DNA from: Actinomycetospora sp. NBRC 106378
GTDB taxonomy: Bacteria > Actinomycetota > Actinomycetes > Mycobacteriales > Pseudonocardiaceae
Direction of reading: 5' to 3'
NCBI RefSeq assembly: GCF_030269685.1
Contig: NZ_BSTT01000016.1
Location: 1-64,000 of the forward strand
DNA: 64,000 nt
Made by a program: the position numbers and the translations under genes. The notes beneath the pieces are model-generated. The model was not told where the DNA came from, searched no databases, and saw only the letters and a program-made list of their open reading frames with translations. Of the stretch, positions 1-11,829 are shown one piece after another; the first letter of the stretch is position 1; each line of letters opens with the position of its first letter.

Positions 1-1
1 C

Positions 2-109
2 GGCGACCGACACAACGACGCCCTCCGCGCCCTCAAACGACGCCTCGCCCGCGTCGTGTTCAACCTGCTCCTACAGACCGAACACACCCCAACCCCCGCT
101 GCCGCTTGA
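2..109 (+). CDS. C-terminal end of an IS110-type transposase (truncated by window edge)
   Basis: An open frame enters from the left edge and stops at TGA 107-109. The 35 visible residues include RHNDALRALKRRLARVVFNL, a basic helical tail like that closing IS110/IS116/IS902 DEDD transposases. The catalytic part lies outside the window, so whether the element is intact cannot be seen. It is immediately followed by truB on the other strand. Family assignment rests on a short tail and is moderate. Confidence 0.55.
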   Translation, partial: GDRHNDALRALKRRLARVVFNLLLQTEHTPTPAAA

Positions 110-140
110 CATAGGAGCAGCTCGCGGCCGATCGAGGGGT

Positions 141-1067
141 TCAGGTCGCGGGGGCCAGCACCAGGACCGGCCGGGCACGGCCCTCGGAGTCGGCGACCAG
201 GCCGATGACGTGCCCGTCCGGGCCGAACACCGCCGTGGTGCCGGGGTCGCCGGTCGGCGGCAGCGGGCGGCCGTGGGCCAGGTCGGCCGCCCCCGCGGCG
301 TCGACGTCGCGGCGCGGGAACGCGGTGCCGGTCGCGGCGTCCAGGTCCAGCGACAGTGCCGCCCGCCCGGCCTCCCCGTCGGCCTCGGCGGCGAGCTCGT
401 CGACGGTGCGGGCGTGGGCGAGGGTGAAGGGGCCGACGCGCGTCCGACGCAGCGCCGTGAGGTGGCCTCCCACCCCCAGGCCCGCGCCGAGGTCGCGCGC
501 GAGGGCCCGGACGTAGGTGCCCGACGAGCAGTCGACGAGCACGTCCAGGTCGACCGTCTCCCCCTCGCGCCGACGGGCCAGCACGTCGAAGCGCGCGACG
601 TGCACCGGACGGGCCGGGAGCTCGACCTCCTCGCCCGCGCGCACCCGCTCGTACGCGCGCTTCCCGTCGACCTTGATCGCCGACACGGTGCTCGGGACCT
701 GCTCGATGTCCCCCGTCAAGGCGGCGACCCCCGCACCGACCGCGGCGTCGGTGACCCCGCTCGCGTCGGCGGACGCCGTGACCTCGCCCTCCGCGTCGTC
801 GGTGCTGGTGGCGGCTCCGAGCCGGATCGTCGCCAGGTAGGTCTTCGTGTCGAGCGCGAGGTGGCCCAGCAGCTTCGTCGCCCGCTCGATGCCGAGGACC
901 AGGACCCCGGTCGCCATCGGATCCAGCGTCCCGGCGTGCCCGACCTTCCGGGTACCGACGAGGCGGCGCGCCTTGCCGACGACGTCGTGCGAGGTCCACC
1001 CGGACGGCTTGTCGACGACGAGGAGGCCGGGCGGCGGGGGCGGGCGGCGGGGAGCCTTGGCGTTCAT
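141..1067 (-). CDS. truB: tRNA pseudouridine(55) synthase TruB
   Basis: Makes pseudouridine at position 55 in the T-loop of most tRNAs; cytoplasmic. The 308-residue protein carries the family motif GHAGTLDPMATG with the catalytic Asp at about residue 49, and the SSGTYVRALARDLG segment near the middle. The frame is open further upstream to 1229, but the ATG at 1067 is preceded by GGGGAGG at good spacing and gives the usual N-terminus (short Pro-rich lead, then GLLVVDKPSGWTSHD). It is the last gene of the rimP-nusA-infB-rbfA block on this strand, as in many actinobacteria, but three genes separate it from rbfA here. Confidence 0.95.
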   Translation of the reverse strand: MNAKAPRRPPPPPGLLVVDKPSGWTSHDVVGKARRLVGTRKVGHAGTLDPMATGVLVLGIERATKLLGHLALDTKTYLATIRLGAATSTDDAEGEVTASADASGVTDAAVGAGVAALTGDIEQVPSTVSAIKVDGKRAYERVRAGEEVELPARPVHVARFDVLARRREGETVDLDVLVDCSSGTYVRALARDLGAGLGVGGHLTALRRTRVGPFTLAHARTVDELAAEADGEAGRAALSLDLDAATGTAFPRRDVDAAGAADLAHGRPLPPTGDPGTTAVFGPDGHVIGLVADSEGRARPVLVLAPAT

Positions 1068-1104
1068 CGCCCCGGATCCTCCCCTGCCCGCGCGGCCACG
1101 GCGA

Positions 1105-1791
1105 TCAGGGGGACAGCAGTCCGAACGGGATCGAGACGGCGGGGACGTCGGGCGGGTGCGGCACGTCCGGCGGGCCGTGCGACCACACCGGCAGGGCCGC
1201 GAGCCACGCCGCAGCCGGCGGGTCGGCACCGAGCGCCCCCTCCCAGGGCACCGCGAGCCAGCCCGACGTCGTCACGGTCGCCGGGTCACCGGTCCACACG
1301 AGCACGACGTGCCGCAGCCCGGCCGGCGCCTCGGGCGCCCGGCGCGGGACCGGCAGGCCGTCGAGCGCCAGCTGCCCGCCGACCGGCACGTACCCCGTCC
1401 CGTTCTCGGCCGCCGCCGCGATCCGGAGCGCGCCGTCCCAGCGCAGCGCGGCGAAGTTCGGCGCCGGGCCGTGACCCGGCGGCGCCTTCATCGCGTGCAG
1501 GGCCACGTGCTCGTGCTCGACGACCAGCGAGTTGCGGGGCGCGCCGATGCGCACGCCGCGGCCCGCCCACTCCGACGCCACCACGAGCAGCCGGGTCCGC
1601 AGATTCTCCGAGGAGGTCAGCCCGAGCGTGAGCGCGGTGTCCCCCGCGACCGCCGGATCGTGGCGCGCGACGTTCCGTTCCCAGACGGCGGCGACGGCGT
1701 CCTCGAGGAGCCCGAGCAGCCCGAGGGCCCGCCACCGGTCCCGCACCTCCCGGAGCCACGCCGTCGCGCCCGGGTCCCAGATCGTGCTCAT
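1105..1791 (-). CDS. hypothetical protein, 228 aa
   Basis: No family recognised. The frame is open from 1821, but the ATG at 1791 (MSTIWDPG) is the more likely start. The protein has no signal peptide or membrane segment; it is rich in Trp, Ala and Pro and looks globular and cytoplasmic, with a pattern of short beta strands in the second half. It sits between the FabG-like SDR and truB on the same strand, 37 bp from truB, and may be cotranscribed with both. Strong third-position GC bias supports it being a real gene. Confidence 0.6.
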   Translation of the reverse strand: MSTIWDPGATAWLREVRDRWRALGLLGLLEDAVAAVWERNVARHDPAVAGDTALTLGLTSSENLRTRLLVVASEWAGRGVRIGAPRNSLVVEHEHVALHAMKAPPGHGPAPNFAALRWDGALRIAAAAENGTGYVPVGGQLALDGLPVPRRAPEAPAGLRHVVLVWTGDPATVTTSGWLAVPWEGALGADPPAAAWLAALPVWSHGPPDVPHPPDVPAVSIPFGLLSP

Positions 1792-1834
1792 GCCCTGCAG
1801 GGAAGCACGGACCCCCGACAACGAGACCGGGCGC

Positions 1835-1849
1835 GACCCGACGTCAGGA
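1835..1849. repeat. 15-bp dispersed near-palindrome, family B
   Basis: GACCCGACGTCAGGA, one of 19 copies of consensus GACCCGNCGTCRGGA found in the window. This copy is intergenic, between the hypothetical gene and the SDR stop codon. Confidence 0.6.
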
Positions 1850-1858
1850 AGGCAGGAC

Positions 1859-2620
1859 CTACGTCTTCGGGCCGCCCGCGACGTAGATGACCTGCCCGGA
1901 CACGTAGCCGGCCCGCTCGTCGACGAAGAACGACACCATGTTCGCGATGTCCTCCGGCACGCCGACGCGCTGGACCGGGATCTCCTTGGCGCGCGCGGCC
2001 TGCCACTCCTCCCAGTCCTGCCCGAGGCGCTCGGCGGTCGCCTTCGTCATCTCCGAGGCGATGAAGCCGGGGGCGACGCAGTTGGCGGTGATGCCGAACC
2101 GGCCGAGCTCGATCGCGAGGGTCTTGGTGAAGCCCTGCAGGCCCGCCTTGGCCGCGGAGTAGTTGACCTGGCCGCGGTTGCCCAGCGCCGAGGTCGACGA
2201 CAGGTTCACGATCCGCCCGAACTGCTCGGAGACCATGTGGCCCTGGACCGCGCGGGTCATGAGGAACGAGCCGCGCAGGTGCACGCCCATGACCTGGTCC
2301 CAGTCGGACTCGGACATCTTGAACAGCAGGTTGTCCCGCGTGATCCCGGCGTTGTTGATCAGCACCGTGGGCGGGCCGAGCTCGGAGACGATCCGCTCGA
2401 CCGCCGCGGTGACGGCGTCGGCGTCGGAGACGTCCGCGCCGACCGCGATGGCCTTCCCGCCGGCCTCGGTGATCGCGTCCGCGGTGCCCTTGGCGGCGGA
2501 CTCGTCGAGGTCGATCACGGCGACGGCCAGTCCGTCGGACGCCAGGCGCAGCGCGGTCGCGGCCCCGAGACCGCGGGCGGCGCCCGTGACGATCGCGACG
2601 CGGGGAGTGGGAGCGGTCAT
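1859..2620 (-). CDS. FabG-like 3-oxoacyl-ACP reductase (SDR family)
   Basis: NAD(P)H-dependent short-chain reductase, probably reducing 3-oxoacyl thioesters. The 253 residues show a complete classical SDR set: TGAARGLG cofactor loop near the N-terminus, INNAGITRDN, the catalytic Ser in NLSSTSALG, YSAAK (Tyr and Lys) and a PG turn after the active site. The start at ATG 2620 has TGGAGG upstream; the frame runs open to 2659 without a better site. The NAG-ITRDNLL segment is typical of FabG rather than of sugar or steroid SDRs. Whether it serves housekeeping fatty-acid synthesis or a side pathway cannot be told from its position here. Confidence 0.85.
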   Translation of the reverse strand: MTAPTPRVAIVTGAARGLGAATALRLASDGLAVAVIDLDESAAKGTADAITEAGGKAIAVGADVSDADAVTAAVERIVSELGPPTVLINNAGITRDNLLFKMSESDWDQVMGVHLRGSFLMTRAVQGHMVSEQFGRIVNLSSTSALGNRGQVNYSAAKAGLQGFTKTLAIELGRFGITANCVAPGFIASEMTKATAERLGQDWEEWQAARAKEIPVQRVGVPEDIANMVSFFVDERAGYVSGQVIYVAGGPKT

Positions 2621-2697
2621 GGCAGAGGGACCTCCAGGAACGGGTCGGTTCCGGGCCATCCTGCACCCGGCTCATTCCCCACGTCGGGTGGGACCGG

Positions 2698-4044
2698 TCA
2701 CGCCTGACCGGTCGCCCTTCGCGACGCTGCGCTCGCCCCGGTCACCATCCACCGGTCCCCCCGGGCCCGCAGCCCCACCCCCATCGCGCGGCCGAGCATG
2801 AAGAGCGACAGTCCCGCCCACACGCCGGCCAGGCCCCACCCGAAGGCCAGCGAGGCCCAGATGGCCGGCAGGAAACCCAGGAGCGCGCACCCGAGCGTCA
2901 GCCGACGCAGGAACGCCGCGTCGGCCGCGCCGAGCAGCACCCCGTCGAGGGCGAACACGAAGCCGGCGATCGGCTGCAGCGCCACGAAGAACCACCAGGC
3001 GGCCGGGATCGTGGCGAGCACCGTCGGATCCGGCGTGAACACCCGCGGCAGCACGCCGGCGAGCGCGGCGAACAGCAGGCCCGCGGCGACGCCGAGCACG
3101 ATCCCGTATCCGGTCACGCGCCGGGTGACGGTGCGGGCGGAGGACGCCGCCGAGGCGCCGAGGGCCGCGCCGACCAGCTGCTGCGCGGCGATCGCCAGGG
3201 AGTCCAGCACGGTCGCCATGAACGTCCACAGCTGCAGGACGACCTGGTGCGCGGCCACCGAGGACGCCCCGAACCGCGCGCAGACCGCCGTCGCGGAGAG
3301 GAAGCAGGCCTGGAAGGCGAGGCTGCGCAGCAGGAGGTCGCGGCCGAGGCCGAGCTGGGCCGCGAGGTCGGCGGGGACCGGGCGCAGGGTGACGCCGAGG
3401 CGGACCGTCTCGCGGACGAGGGCGCCGACGAACAGCAGGAGCACGATCGTCTGCGCTCCCACGTTGGCGATCGCCGAACCCTCGAGGCCCAGTCCGACCC
3501 CGTGCACCAGGATCGGGCACGCGATCGCGGACGCCCCGTTGCCGGCGAGGACCACGAGGACGGGTGCGCGCGTGGACTGCACGCCGCGCATCCAGCCGTT
3601 GCCGGCCATCGCGACGAGGATGCCGGGCGCCCCGAACAGGGCGATCCGCATCCAGTCGACGGCCTCGTCGGCCAGGACCCCACCGCCGCCGAGCGCGTCC
3701 GCGACGGGTCGCGCGACCAGCTGGCCGATCACGACGACGGCGAACCCGGCGAACAACGCGAGCCAGGTGGCGGCCACGCCCTCGGCGACCGCCCGGTCAC
3801 GGTGGCCCGCCCCGAACGCCCGAGCGGCGCGCGCCGTGGTGCCGTACGCGAGGAACGTGCCGAGCGACGACACCTGCGCGAGGACCACCGCGCCGACCGC
3901 GAGCGCCCCCAGGGGCAATGCCCCGAGGCGGCCCACCACGGCGGTGTCCACCAGCAGGTAGAGCGGTTCCGCGACGAGCACCACCAGGGCGGCCGCGGAC
4001 AGGGACAGCACCCGGGCGGGCCCGGCGTCGAGCGAGGTGGTCAC
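2698..4044 (-). CDS. dinF: MATE-family efflux protein (DinF-like)
   Basis: Predicted polytopic inner-membrane cation/drug antiporter of about 12 helices, 448 aa. The N-terminal bundle contains AEPLYLLVDTAVVGRLG, the characteristic MATE helix 1 pattern, repeated at lower similarity in the second half. The GTG at 4044 (reading MTTSLDAGP) with GGGGAG just upstream is chosen because the open frame further up crosses a dispersed repeat and rbfA. M. tuberculosis also places dinF beside rbfA, but with the nrnA phosphoesterase between them; here that gene is missing and a 77-bp gap filled by repeat A remains. Confidence 0.85.
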   Translation of the reverse strand: MTTSLDAGPARVLSLSAAALVVLVAEPLYLLVDTAVVGRLGALPLGALAVGAVVLAQVSSLGTFLAYGTTARAARAFGAGHRDRAVAEGVAATWLALFAGFAVVVIGQLVARPVADALGGGGVLADEAVDWMRIALFGAPGILVAMAGNGWMRGVQSTRAPVLVVLAGNGASAIACPILVHGVGLGLEGSAIANVGAQTIVLLLFVGALVRETVRLGVTLRPVPADLAAQLGLGRDLLLRSLAFQACFLSATAVCARFGASSVAAHQVVLQLWTFMATVLDSLAIAAQQLVGAALGASAASSARTVTRRVTGYGIVLGVAAGLLFAALAGVLPRVFTPDPTVLATIPAAWWFFVALQPIAGFVFALDGVLLGAADAAFLRRLTLGCALLGFLPAIWASLAFGWGLAGVWAGLSLFMLGRAMGVGLRARGDRWMVTGASAASRRATGQA

Positions 4045-4057
4045 GGGCTCCCCGACG

Positions 4058-4117
4058 ATGTGGCTTCTCTGCCGCTGGACGACAGCAACGACGCTTTCCT
4101 GCCACGGGGGCAGGGGC
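4058..4117 (+). repeat. Dispersed element A, copy 1 (intergenic)
   Basis: Begins ATGTGGCTTCTCTGCC, contains the full 20-bp core GACAGCAACGACGCTTTCCT at 4081-4100, and ends in GCCACGGGGGCAGGGGC. It fills almost all of the gap between the MATE gene and rbfA. Other copies are near 14464, 38233, 40141 and 63427. Confidence 0.8.
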
Positions 4118-4121
4118 GGGG

Positions 4122-4574
4122 TCAGGACTCGTCGTCCGGATCCTCGTCGTCGTCCTCGTGCGGCTTGCGGTACGGGTCGGACTCGCCGGCGTAGGTCGCA
4201 CCCGCGGCGAGCGAGGCGACCTCCTGGTCGGCGGCGCGCACCCCGGCGAGCAGCTCCTCCATGCGGGCGGCGCCCTCGGGCACCGCGTCGGCCACGAAGG
4301 CGATCGACGGGGTGTGGCGGACGCCGGTCTGGCGGCCGACCGCGGTGCGGACCACGCCGGTCGCGCTGGCGAGAGCGGCCGCGGAGTTCTCGTGGTCGGT
4401 CTCGTCGCCGTAGACCGTGTAGTAGACCGTCGCCTCGCGGAGGTCCGCGGTGACCCGGGCGTCGGTGATGGTGACCAGCTTCAGACGCGGGTCCTTCACC
4501 TCGTGCTCGAGGGTCGAGGCGGCGATCTGGATGATCCGCTTGGCGAGGCGCCGGGCGCGGGGTGCATCGGCCAT
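4122..4574 (-). CDS. rbfA: 30S ribosome-binding factor RbfA
   Basis: Binds the 30S subunit during late 16S rRNA 5'-end maturation. The 150-residue protein has the RbfA KH-like fold pattern: [41 protein letters not shown], and [10 protein letters not shown] near residue 100. The C-terminal tail after about residue 125 is acidic ([11 protein letters not shown]), as is common in actinobacterial RbfA. It lies 21 bp downstream of the DUF503 gene in the infB operon. Confidence 0.95.
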   Translation of the reverse strand: MADAPRARRLAKRIIQIAASTLEHEVKDPRLKLVTITDARVTADLREATVYYTVYGDETDHENSAAALASATGVVRTAVGRQTGVRHTPSIAFVADAVPEGAARMEELLAGVRAADQEVASLAAGATYAGESDPYRKPHEDDDEDPDDES

Positions 4575-4595
4575 CTCGGGCCATCCTCCAACAGA

Positions 4596-4901
4596 TCAGT
4601 CGTCGTGCGGGCCCAGCCATCGGGTCCGCGCGGAGAGCACCTGGAACTCGGGGTGTGAGCTGACCAGGCGCTCGCAGTGGTCGAGCACGTCACCGACGTG
4701 CTCGGCGTCCGCGGCCACCACCGCCACGCCGATGAGGGCGCGGCGGTGGAGGTCGAGGTGTCCGGCCTCGGCGACCGAGACCGCGTACTTCCGCTTCAGC
4801 TCGGCGACGACGGGTCGCACGATCGAGCGCTTCTGCTTGATCGAGGACACGTCGCCGAGCAGCAGGTCCAGCTCGAGGGTGCCGACGTACACCGTCAGCA
4901 C
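4596..4901 (-). CDS. DUF503 (YlxP-like) protein
   Basis: A small, 101-residue protein of the DUF503 family, usually encoded between infB and rbfA and presumed to act in ribosome or translation function. Visible family features are the N-terminal strand VYVGTLELDLLLGDVSSIKQKRS, the central LKRKYAVSVAEAGHLDLHRRALIGVAVV and the C-terminal helix with VLDHCERLV. Start is GTG 4901; the Shine-Dalgarno is weak, consistent with coupling to infB, which ends 22 bp upstream. Biochemical role of the family is not established. Confidence 0.9.
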   Translation of the reverse strand: MLTVYVGTLELDLLLGDVSSIKQKRSIVRPVVAELKRKYAVSVAEAGHLDLHRRALIGVAVVAADAEHVGDVLDHCERLVSSHPEFQVLSARTRWLGPHDD

Positions 4902-4923
4902 CCCCGGGCCGGGTTCACGACCG

Positions 4924-8055
<3,132 letters not shown>

Positions 8056-8116
8056 TGATCTCCTCATTCTCGAGGTCGGCGGCGTGCCCGCGACCTCGTG
8101 TCCTACGCCTGCGCGC

Positions 8117-8506
8117 TCATCGCGAGTGCTTCACGGCTGGCTCATGGGGGTCGACCTGCTTCCTGGTTCTCCGACCCCGACGGGCGTCGGGGCCTGCGCC
8201 CGGGTCGGTCGGTGTCGGTTGCGGTGCGAGCAGCGCGTGCAGGGCACCGAGGTCCAGCGGCCCCGGGACGCGCAGCGCCCGGGGGAACGCCGATCGGCGC
8301 TCCGCGCGGTGCAGACAGTCGGCGTCGGGGTGCATCCAGGCACCCCGCCCCGGCTCGCGACGCCGTGGGTCGGGCACACAGGTCCCGTCCACGGCCACCA
8401 CTCGCAGCAGTTCCGACACCGGCCCCCGCGATCGGCACCCCACACAGGTACGCACCGGTCCTTCGATCGGTGGAACTTCGTGGTGAGCCGGACGGGTCCG
8501 GGCCAT
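8117..8506 (-). CDS. ylxR: YlxR family RNA-binding protein (DUF448)
   Basis: Small nucleic-acid-binding protein found between nusA and infB. The 129-residue version has the YlxR core: [12 protein letters not shown] near residue 18, and [15 protein letters not shown], where the RGA-W motif lines the predicted RNA-binding cleft. The C-terminal 35 residues are a basic tail. ATG 8506 is used; a GTG at 8554, right after the nusA stop, is an alternative that would add 16 residues. Confidence 0.9.
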   Translation of the reverse strand: MARTRPAHHEVPPIEGPVRTCVGCRSRGPVSELLRVVAVDGTCVPDPRRREPGRGAWMHPDADCLHRAERRSAFPRALRVPGPLDLGALHALLAPQPTPTDPGAGPDARRGRRTRKQVDPHEPAVKHSR

Positions 8507-8556
8507 GTCTGACTCTACCGCGTCACGCGATCGTTGCCGAAGCCCCGTCTCCACCC

Positions 8557-9555
8557 TCAGGGCGCGACCAGGTCGGACCCGGGTTCGGCGTCCGACCGGA
8601 TGTCGATCCGCCAGCCCGTCAGCCGGGCGGCGAGGCGGGCGTTCTGCCCCTCCTTGCCGATGGCCAGCGACAGCTGGTAGTCCGGCACGACGACGCGGGC
8701 CGCCCGGGCGCGGAGGTCGACCACCTCGACCGAGACCACCTTCGACGGCGAGAGGGCGTTGCCCACGAACTCCGCCGGGTCGTCCGAGTGGTCGATGATG
8801 TCGATCTTCTCGCCGTGCAGCTCGTCCATCACGCCGCGCACCCGCGCGCCCATCGGGCCGATGCAGGCGCCCTTGGCGTTCAGGCCGGGCACGGTGGACC
8901 GGACGGCGATCTTGGAGCGGTAGCCCGCCTCCCGCGCGATGGCGGTGATCTCCACCGCCCCGCTGGCGATCTCGGGGACCTCGAAGGCGAACAGCTTGCG
9001 CACGAGGTTGGGGTGGGTCCGCGAGAGCGTGACCGCCGTCCCCCGCGGGGTCCGGCTCACCCCGACCACGTAACAGCGCACCCGCTCGCCGTGTTCCAGC
9101 TTCTCGCCCGGGACCTGCTCGGCCGAGGGAATGACGCCCTCGATCGTGCCGATGTCGACGACGACGACACCGCGGGCGTTCGCCCGTGCGTCCCGCTGCA
9201 CGACGCCGGACACGACCTCGCCCTCGCGGGTGGCGTACTCGCCGTAGCTGCGGTCGTTCTCCGCGTCGCGCAGCTTCGCGACGACGACCTGCCGGGCCGT
9301 CGCGGCCGCGATCCGGTCGAAGCCCGCCGGGGTGTCGTCGACCTCGCCGACCGTCTCGCCGTCCTCGCCCGTCTCGGGCACGAGGACGCGGATCTCACCC
9401 GAGGCGCGGTCCACCTCGGCGCGCGCGCCCGGGGTCTCGTTGCCGGCCTGGCGGTAGGCGGTCAGCAGGGCCGACTCGATGGCCGCGACGACCGTCTCGA
9501 AGGTGATGTCCTTGTCGCGCTCGATCGCGCGCAGGGCCATCAGGTCGACCTTCAC
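8557..9555 (-). CDS. nusA: Transcription termination/antitermination factor NusA
   Basis: RNA polymerase-associated factor that modulates pausing, termination and antitermination. The 332-residue protein has the N-terminal polymerase-binding domain ([21 protein letters not shown]), an S1 domain (residues about 120-190, [12 protein letters not shown]), and two KH domains ([12 protein letters not shown] and [15 protein letters not shown]). It lacks the C-terminal acidic repeats of proteobacteria, as is usual in actinobacteria. GTG 9555 has AAGGAG upstream and overlaps the rimP stop by four bases (GTGA), indicating translational coupling. Confidence 0.95.
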   Translation of the reverse strand: MKVDLMALRAIERDKDITFETVVAAIESALLTAYRQAGNETPGARAEVDRASGEIRVLVPETGEDGETVGEVDDTPAGFDRIAAATARQVVVAKLRDAENDRSYGEYATREGEVVSGVVQRDARANARGVVVVDIGTIEGVIPSAEQVPGEKLEHGERVRCYVVGVSRTPRGTAVTLSRTHPNLVRKLFAFEVPEIASGAVEITAIAREAGYRSKIAVRSTVPGLNAKGACIGPMGARVRGVMDELHGEKIDIIDHSDDPAEFVGNALSPSKVVSVEVVDLRARAARVVVPDYQLSLAIGKEGQNARLAARLTGWRIDIRSDAEPGSDLVAP

Positions 9556-10121
9556 CGCGACTGCTCCTTCTCTCGTCGATCGTCCTGCAGTGCCTCGACC
9601 TGCGCCTCGGGCGCGGGCTTGAACTCGACCTCGACCCCGGCCCGCTCCACCTGCGCGAGCGGGACCTCCTGCAGCCCCTTCTCGACGGCGAGCGTGACGG
9701 CCTCGTCGGTCACGGCGCCGACCCGGCCCGAGAGCTTCGTGCCGTCGACGAGGGTGACCGCCACGCGGCGCAGCCACGCCTTGCGCCAGTGCCGCGGCTC
9801 GGTGAGCGGCCGGTCGGTACCGGGGGTGGAGACCTCGAGGGTGTACTCACCCAGGAGCGCGCCGTGCGACTCCTCGTGGGCGTCGACGGCGGTCGACACG
9901 TCGCGGCTGAGCGCGGCGACGGCGTCGAGGTCCACGCCGCCGGCGGGACCGTCGTCGACGGCGGGCGCGTCGGGCGTGTCGACGGTGACGCGCACGACCT
10001 GACGGCGGCCGGCGGGCCGTACGTCGAGGTCGTCGAGCACGAAGCCGGCCCGCTCGACGACGTCGACCACGACGGGCGTCAGGGCGGTGGCGGCGGCACC
10101 GGTGGGTGGGCCCACGGGCAC
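9552..10121 (-). CDS. rimP: Ribosome maturation factor RimP
   Basis: Needed for 30S maturation, acting on the S12 region. The 189-residue protein shows the two-domain RimP pattern: N-terminal alpha/beta part ([23 protein letters not shown]), the central junction [26 protein letters not shown], then an SH3-like domain. First gene of the minus-strand rimP-nusA-ylxR-infB block. Two adjacent GTG starts (10121 and 10115) are possible. The C-terminus overlaps the nusA start. Confidence 0.95.
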   Translation of the reverse strand: MPVGPPTGAAATALTPVVVDVVERAGFVLDDLDVRPAGRRQVVRVTVDTPDAPAVDDGPAGGVDLDAVAALSRDVSTAVDAHEESHGALLGEYTLEVSTPGTDRPLTEPRHWRKAWLRRVAVTLVDGTKLSGRVGAVTDEAVTLAVEKGLQEVPLAQVERAGVEVEFKPAPEAQVEALQDDRREKEQSR

Positions 10122-10182
10122 GGGTCAGCCTCCAGGACGGGTGAGGGAGCGGTGTCCCCACAGTAGTCCCGCCCCGACGGGC

Positions 10183-10278
10183 CCCGTCGCTCCGCTCGCC
10201 CCGCCCGCCGATCCCCCGTCGCCCCGCTCGCCCCGCCCACCGATCCCCCGTCGCTCCGCTCGCCCCACCCACCGGCTG
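10183..10278. repeat. Three tandem 32-bp repeats, intergenic
   Basis: Units begin at 10183, 10215 and 10247 with CCCGTCGCTCCGCTCGCCCC or a near match. They lie between the divergent rimP and lipoprotein genes, so any promoters for either must be embedded in or beside them. The period is not a multiple of three, which argues against coding. Confidence 0.8.
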
Positions 10279-10293
10279 GCACGATGACCGGTG

Positions 10294-10761
10294 ATGCCCC
10301 GGTCGCTCCGCCTCTCCCGACGGTCCTTCGTCGTCCTGACGGCGGGCACGGTCACCCTGGGGGCCGCGGGGTGCGCCCGCGACGAGGGGCCCGACGAGCT
10401 CGAGGCGCCGTGGACGGCGGCCCGGGCCGACGCGGACCTGGCGGCGGCCGCCGCCCGGGCCTTCCCCGACGCCGCGACGCGTCTCACCGCGGTCGCCGAG
10501 GCCCGCCGGGCGCACGCCGAGGCGCTCGCGACCGAGATCCGGCGGGCCCGCCCGGACCGGGCGGAGGTGCTCGACGCGCCCGCACCGGCCGCCGGCACCC
10601 CGTCGTCCGCGGCCGGGGCCGTGACCGCCCTCCGGACCTCGCTGGGGGCCGCGCGGGACGCCGGTGCCGCGCTGGCCGTCACGACGGCCCGCTACCGGGC
10701 GGGGCTGGTCGCCTCGGTGGCCGCCTCGTGCGCGGGCTGGACGGAGGCGCTGGCCGCATGA
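10294..10761 (+). CDS. Tat-exported lipoprotein, 155 aa
   Basis: Predicted membrane-anchored extracytoplasmic protein of unknown function. The N-terminus has a twin-arginine signal (SRRSFVVLTAG) followed by a lipobox LGAAGC, so the mature protein should start at Cys in about position 27. The rest is Ala-rich and helical. GTG 10291 and ATG 10294 are adjacent alternatives. The stop overlaps the next start (ATGA), so the two genes are coupled. An alanine-rich protein in the same position beside rimP is known in M. tuberculosis (Rv2843), which supports orthology by context only. Confidence 0.8.
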   Translation: MPRSLRLSRRSFVVLTAGTVTLGAAGCARDEGPDELEAPWTAARADADLAAAAARAFPDAATRLTAVAEARRAHAEALATEIRRARPDRAEVLDAPAPAAGTPSSAAGAVTALRTSLGAARDAGAALAVTTARYRAGLVASVAASCAGWTEALAA

Positions 10762-11213
10762 CCTCACCGTTGGACTCGTCCTCGACCACCGACGCCGTGC
10801 AGGCCGCTCTCGGCGCCGAGCACGCGGCCGTGTGGTGCTGCGGGCTCGCGACGGCGTTCCTCCCCGCCGCCCAGGCCCAGCCCCTGGCGGATGCGGCGCT
10901 GGCCCACCGGCAGCGTCGCGACGCGCTCGTCGCGCTGCTCGAGGCGGCCGGTCGGCGCCCGGTGGCCGCAGCGGCCGCCTACGCGACCCCGCGACCGGTG
11001 ACCGACGCCGCGAGCGCCGCCGCCCTGCTCGTCACGGCCGAGGACGACGTCGCCGGGGCGTGGCGGGCGGTCCTCGAACGCACCGACGACCGCGACCTGC
11101 GGACCACCGGGGTGACGGCGATGGTGGCCGCGACGACGGTCGGGCGGCGGTGGCGGGCGCTGGCCGGGGTCACGCCCGAGGTGCCGTCGCTGCCGGGCAC
11201 GTCGCCGACCTGA
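10758..11213 (+). CDS. DUF4439 ferritin-like protein
   Basis: A 151-residue helical protein of the DUF4439 (ferritin-like) family. It shows AALGAEHAAVWCCGL near the N-terminus and regularly spaced Glu/His/Asp in four helices, but no complete diiron ligand set that I can define. It overlaps the upstream lipoprotein gene by four bases. The pair rimP / alanine-rich protein / DUF4439 is conserved in mycobacteria (Rv2842c-Rv2844). Substrate and metal use are unknown. Confidence 0.8.
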   Translation: MTSPLDSSSTTDAVQAALGAEHAAVWCCGLATAFLPAAQAQPLADAALAHRQRRDALVALLEAAGRRPVAAAAAYATPRPVTDAASAAALLVTAEDDVAGAWRAVLERTDDRDLRTTGVTAMVAATTVGRRWRALAGVTPEVPSLPGTSPT

Positions 11214-11231
11214 GCCGCCGGGGTCCCTTGT

Positions 11232-11249
11232 TTACCGATCAGACGGTAA
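11232..11249. promoter_or_regulatory. TetR-type operator-like inverted repeat at the 3' end of tetR
   Basis: TTACCG-ATCAGA-CGGTAA, half-sites identical in design to the operator in the tetR promoter at 11830-11847. It lies between the DUF4439 stop and the tetR stop, with no gene start beside it. Confidence 0.55.
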
Positions 11250-11261
11250 GTAAGCTGCTCC

Positions 11262-11819
11262 TCATGTCAACGCGAGCACCAGGGTCCGGGCGGCCTCGCG
11301 GACCGTCTCCAGGTCGGCGTCCGGTCCGGCGGCGAGCCCGGCGCAGCTGACGGCCTCGAGGGCGAGGCGGACCACCACACGCCGGGGCGGGTCGGCGCCG
11401 ACCGCGAGGACGTCGACGAGGGCGTCGACCCCGGGGCGGACGGCCTGCGCGGAGGCGGTGGCCCGCTCGAGGGCAGGACGGTTCGCCAGCGCGAACCGCA
11501 GACCGTCGAGCTGCTCCTGCGAGGCCGCGTCCACGCGACGCAGGGCGGTCGCGCGGAGCAGTCCGGGGCCCGGTTCCTGCTCGGCGACCCAGGCGACCAG
11601 CGCATCGATCTCGTCGCGCCGCTCCTGGGAGAGGGCCGCGAGAAGGGCCTCCTTGCCCGCGAAGTGGTAGTAGAGCGCCGCGTTGGTGAGTCCCACCGCC
11701 GTCGCGACGTCCCGCATCGAGGTCGCGTCGTACCCGCGCTCGGTGAACAGTCGGCGCGCGGCCACCAGCACCGCCTCCCGGGTCTCCGGCCCGGCGTTCG
11801 CGCCCGCACGTTTCGGCAT
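11262..11819 (-). CDS. TetR/AcrR family repressor
   Basis: A 185-residue TetR regulator with an N-terminal HTH (TREAVLVAARRLFTERGYDATSMRDVATAVGLTNAALYYHFAGKEAL, split here only by the usual turn) and a helical ligand domain. ATG 11819 is preferred over the earlier ATG at 11828. It is divergent from a DUF1772 membrane protein; the 38-bp gap holds a palindromic operator, so it probably represses itself and that neighbour. A second matching site lies just past its 3' end. Confidence 0.88.
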   Translation of the reverse strand: MPKRAGANAGPETREAVLVAARRLFTERGYDATSMRDVATAVGLTNAALYYHFAGKEALLAALSQERRDEIDALVAWVAEQEPGPGLLRATALRRVDAASQEQLDGLRFALANRPALERATASAQAVRPGVDALVDVLAVGADPPRRVVVRLALEAVSCAGLAAGPDADLETVREAARTLVLALT

Positions 11820-11829
11820 ACCCGTCAAC

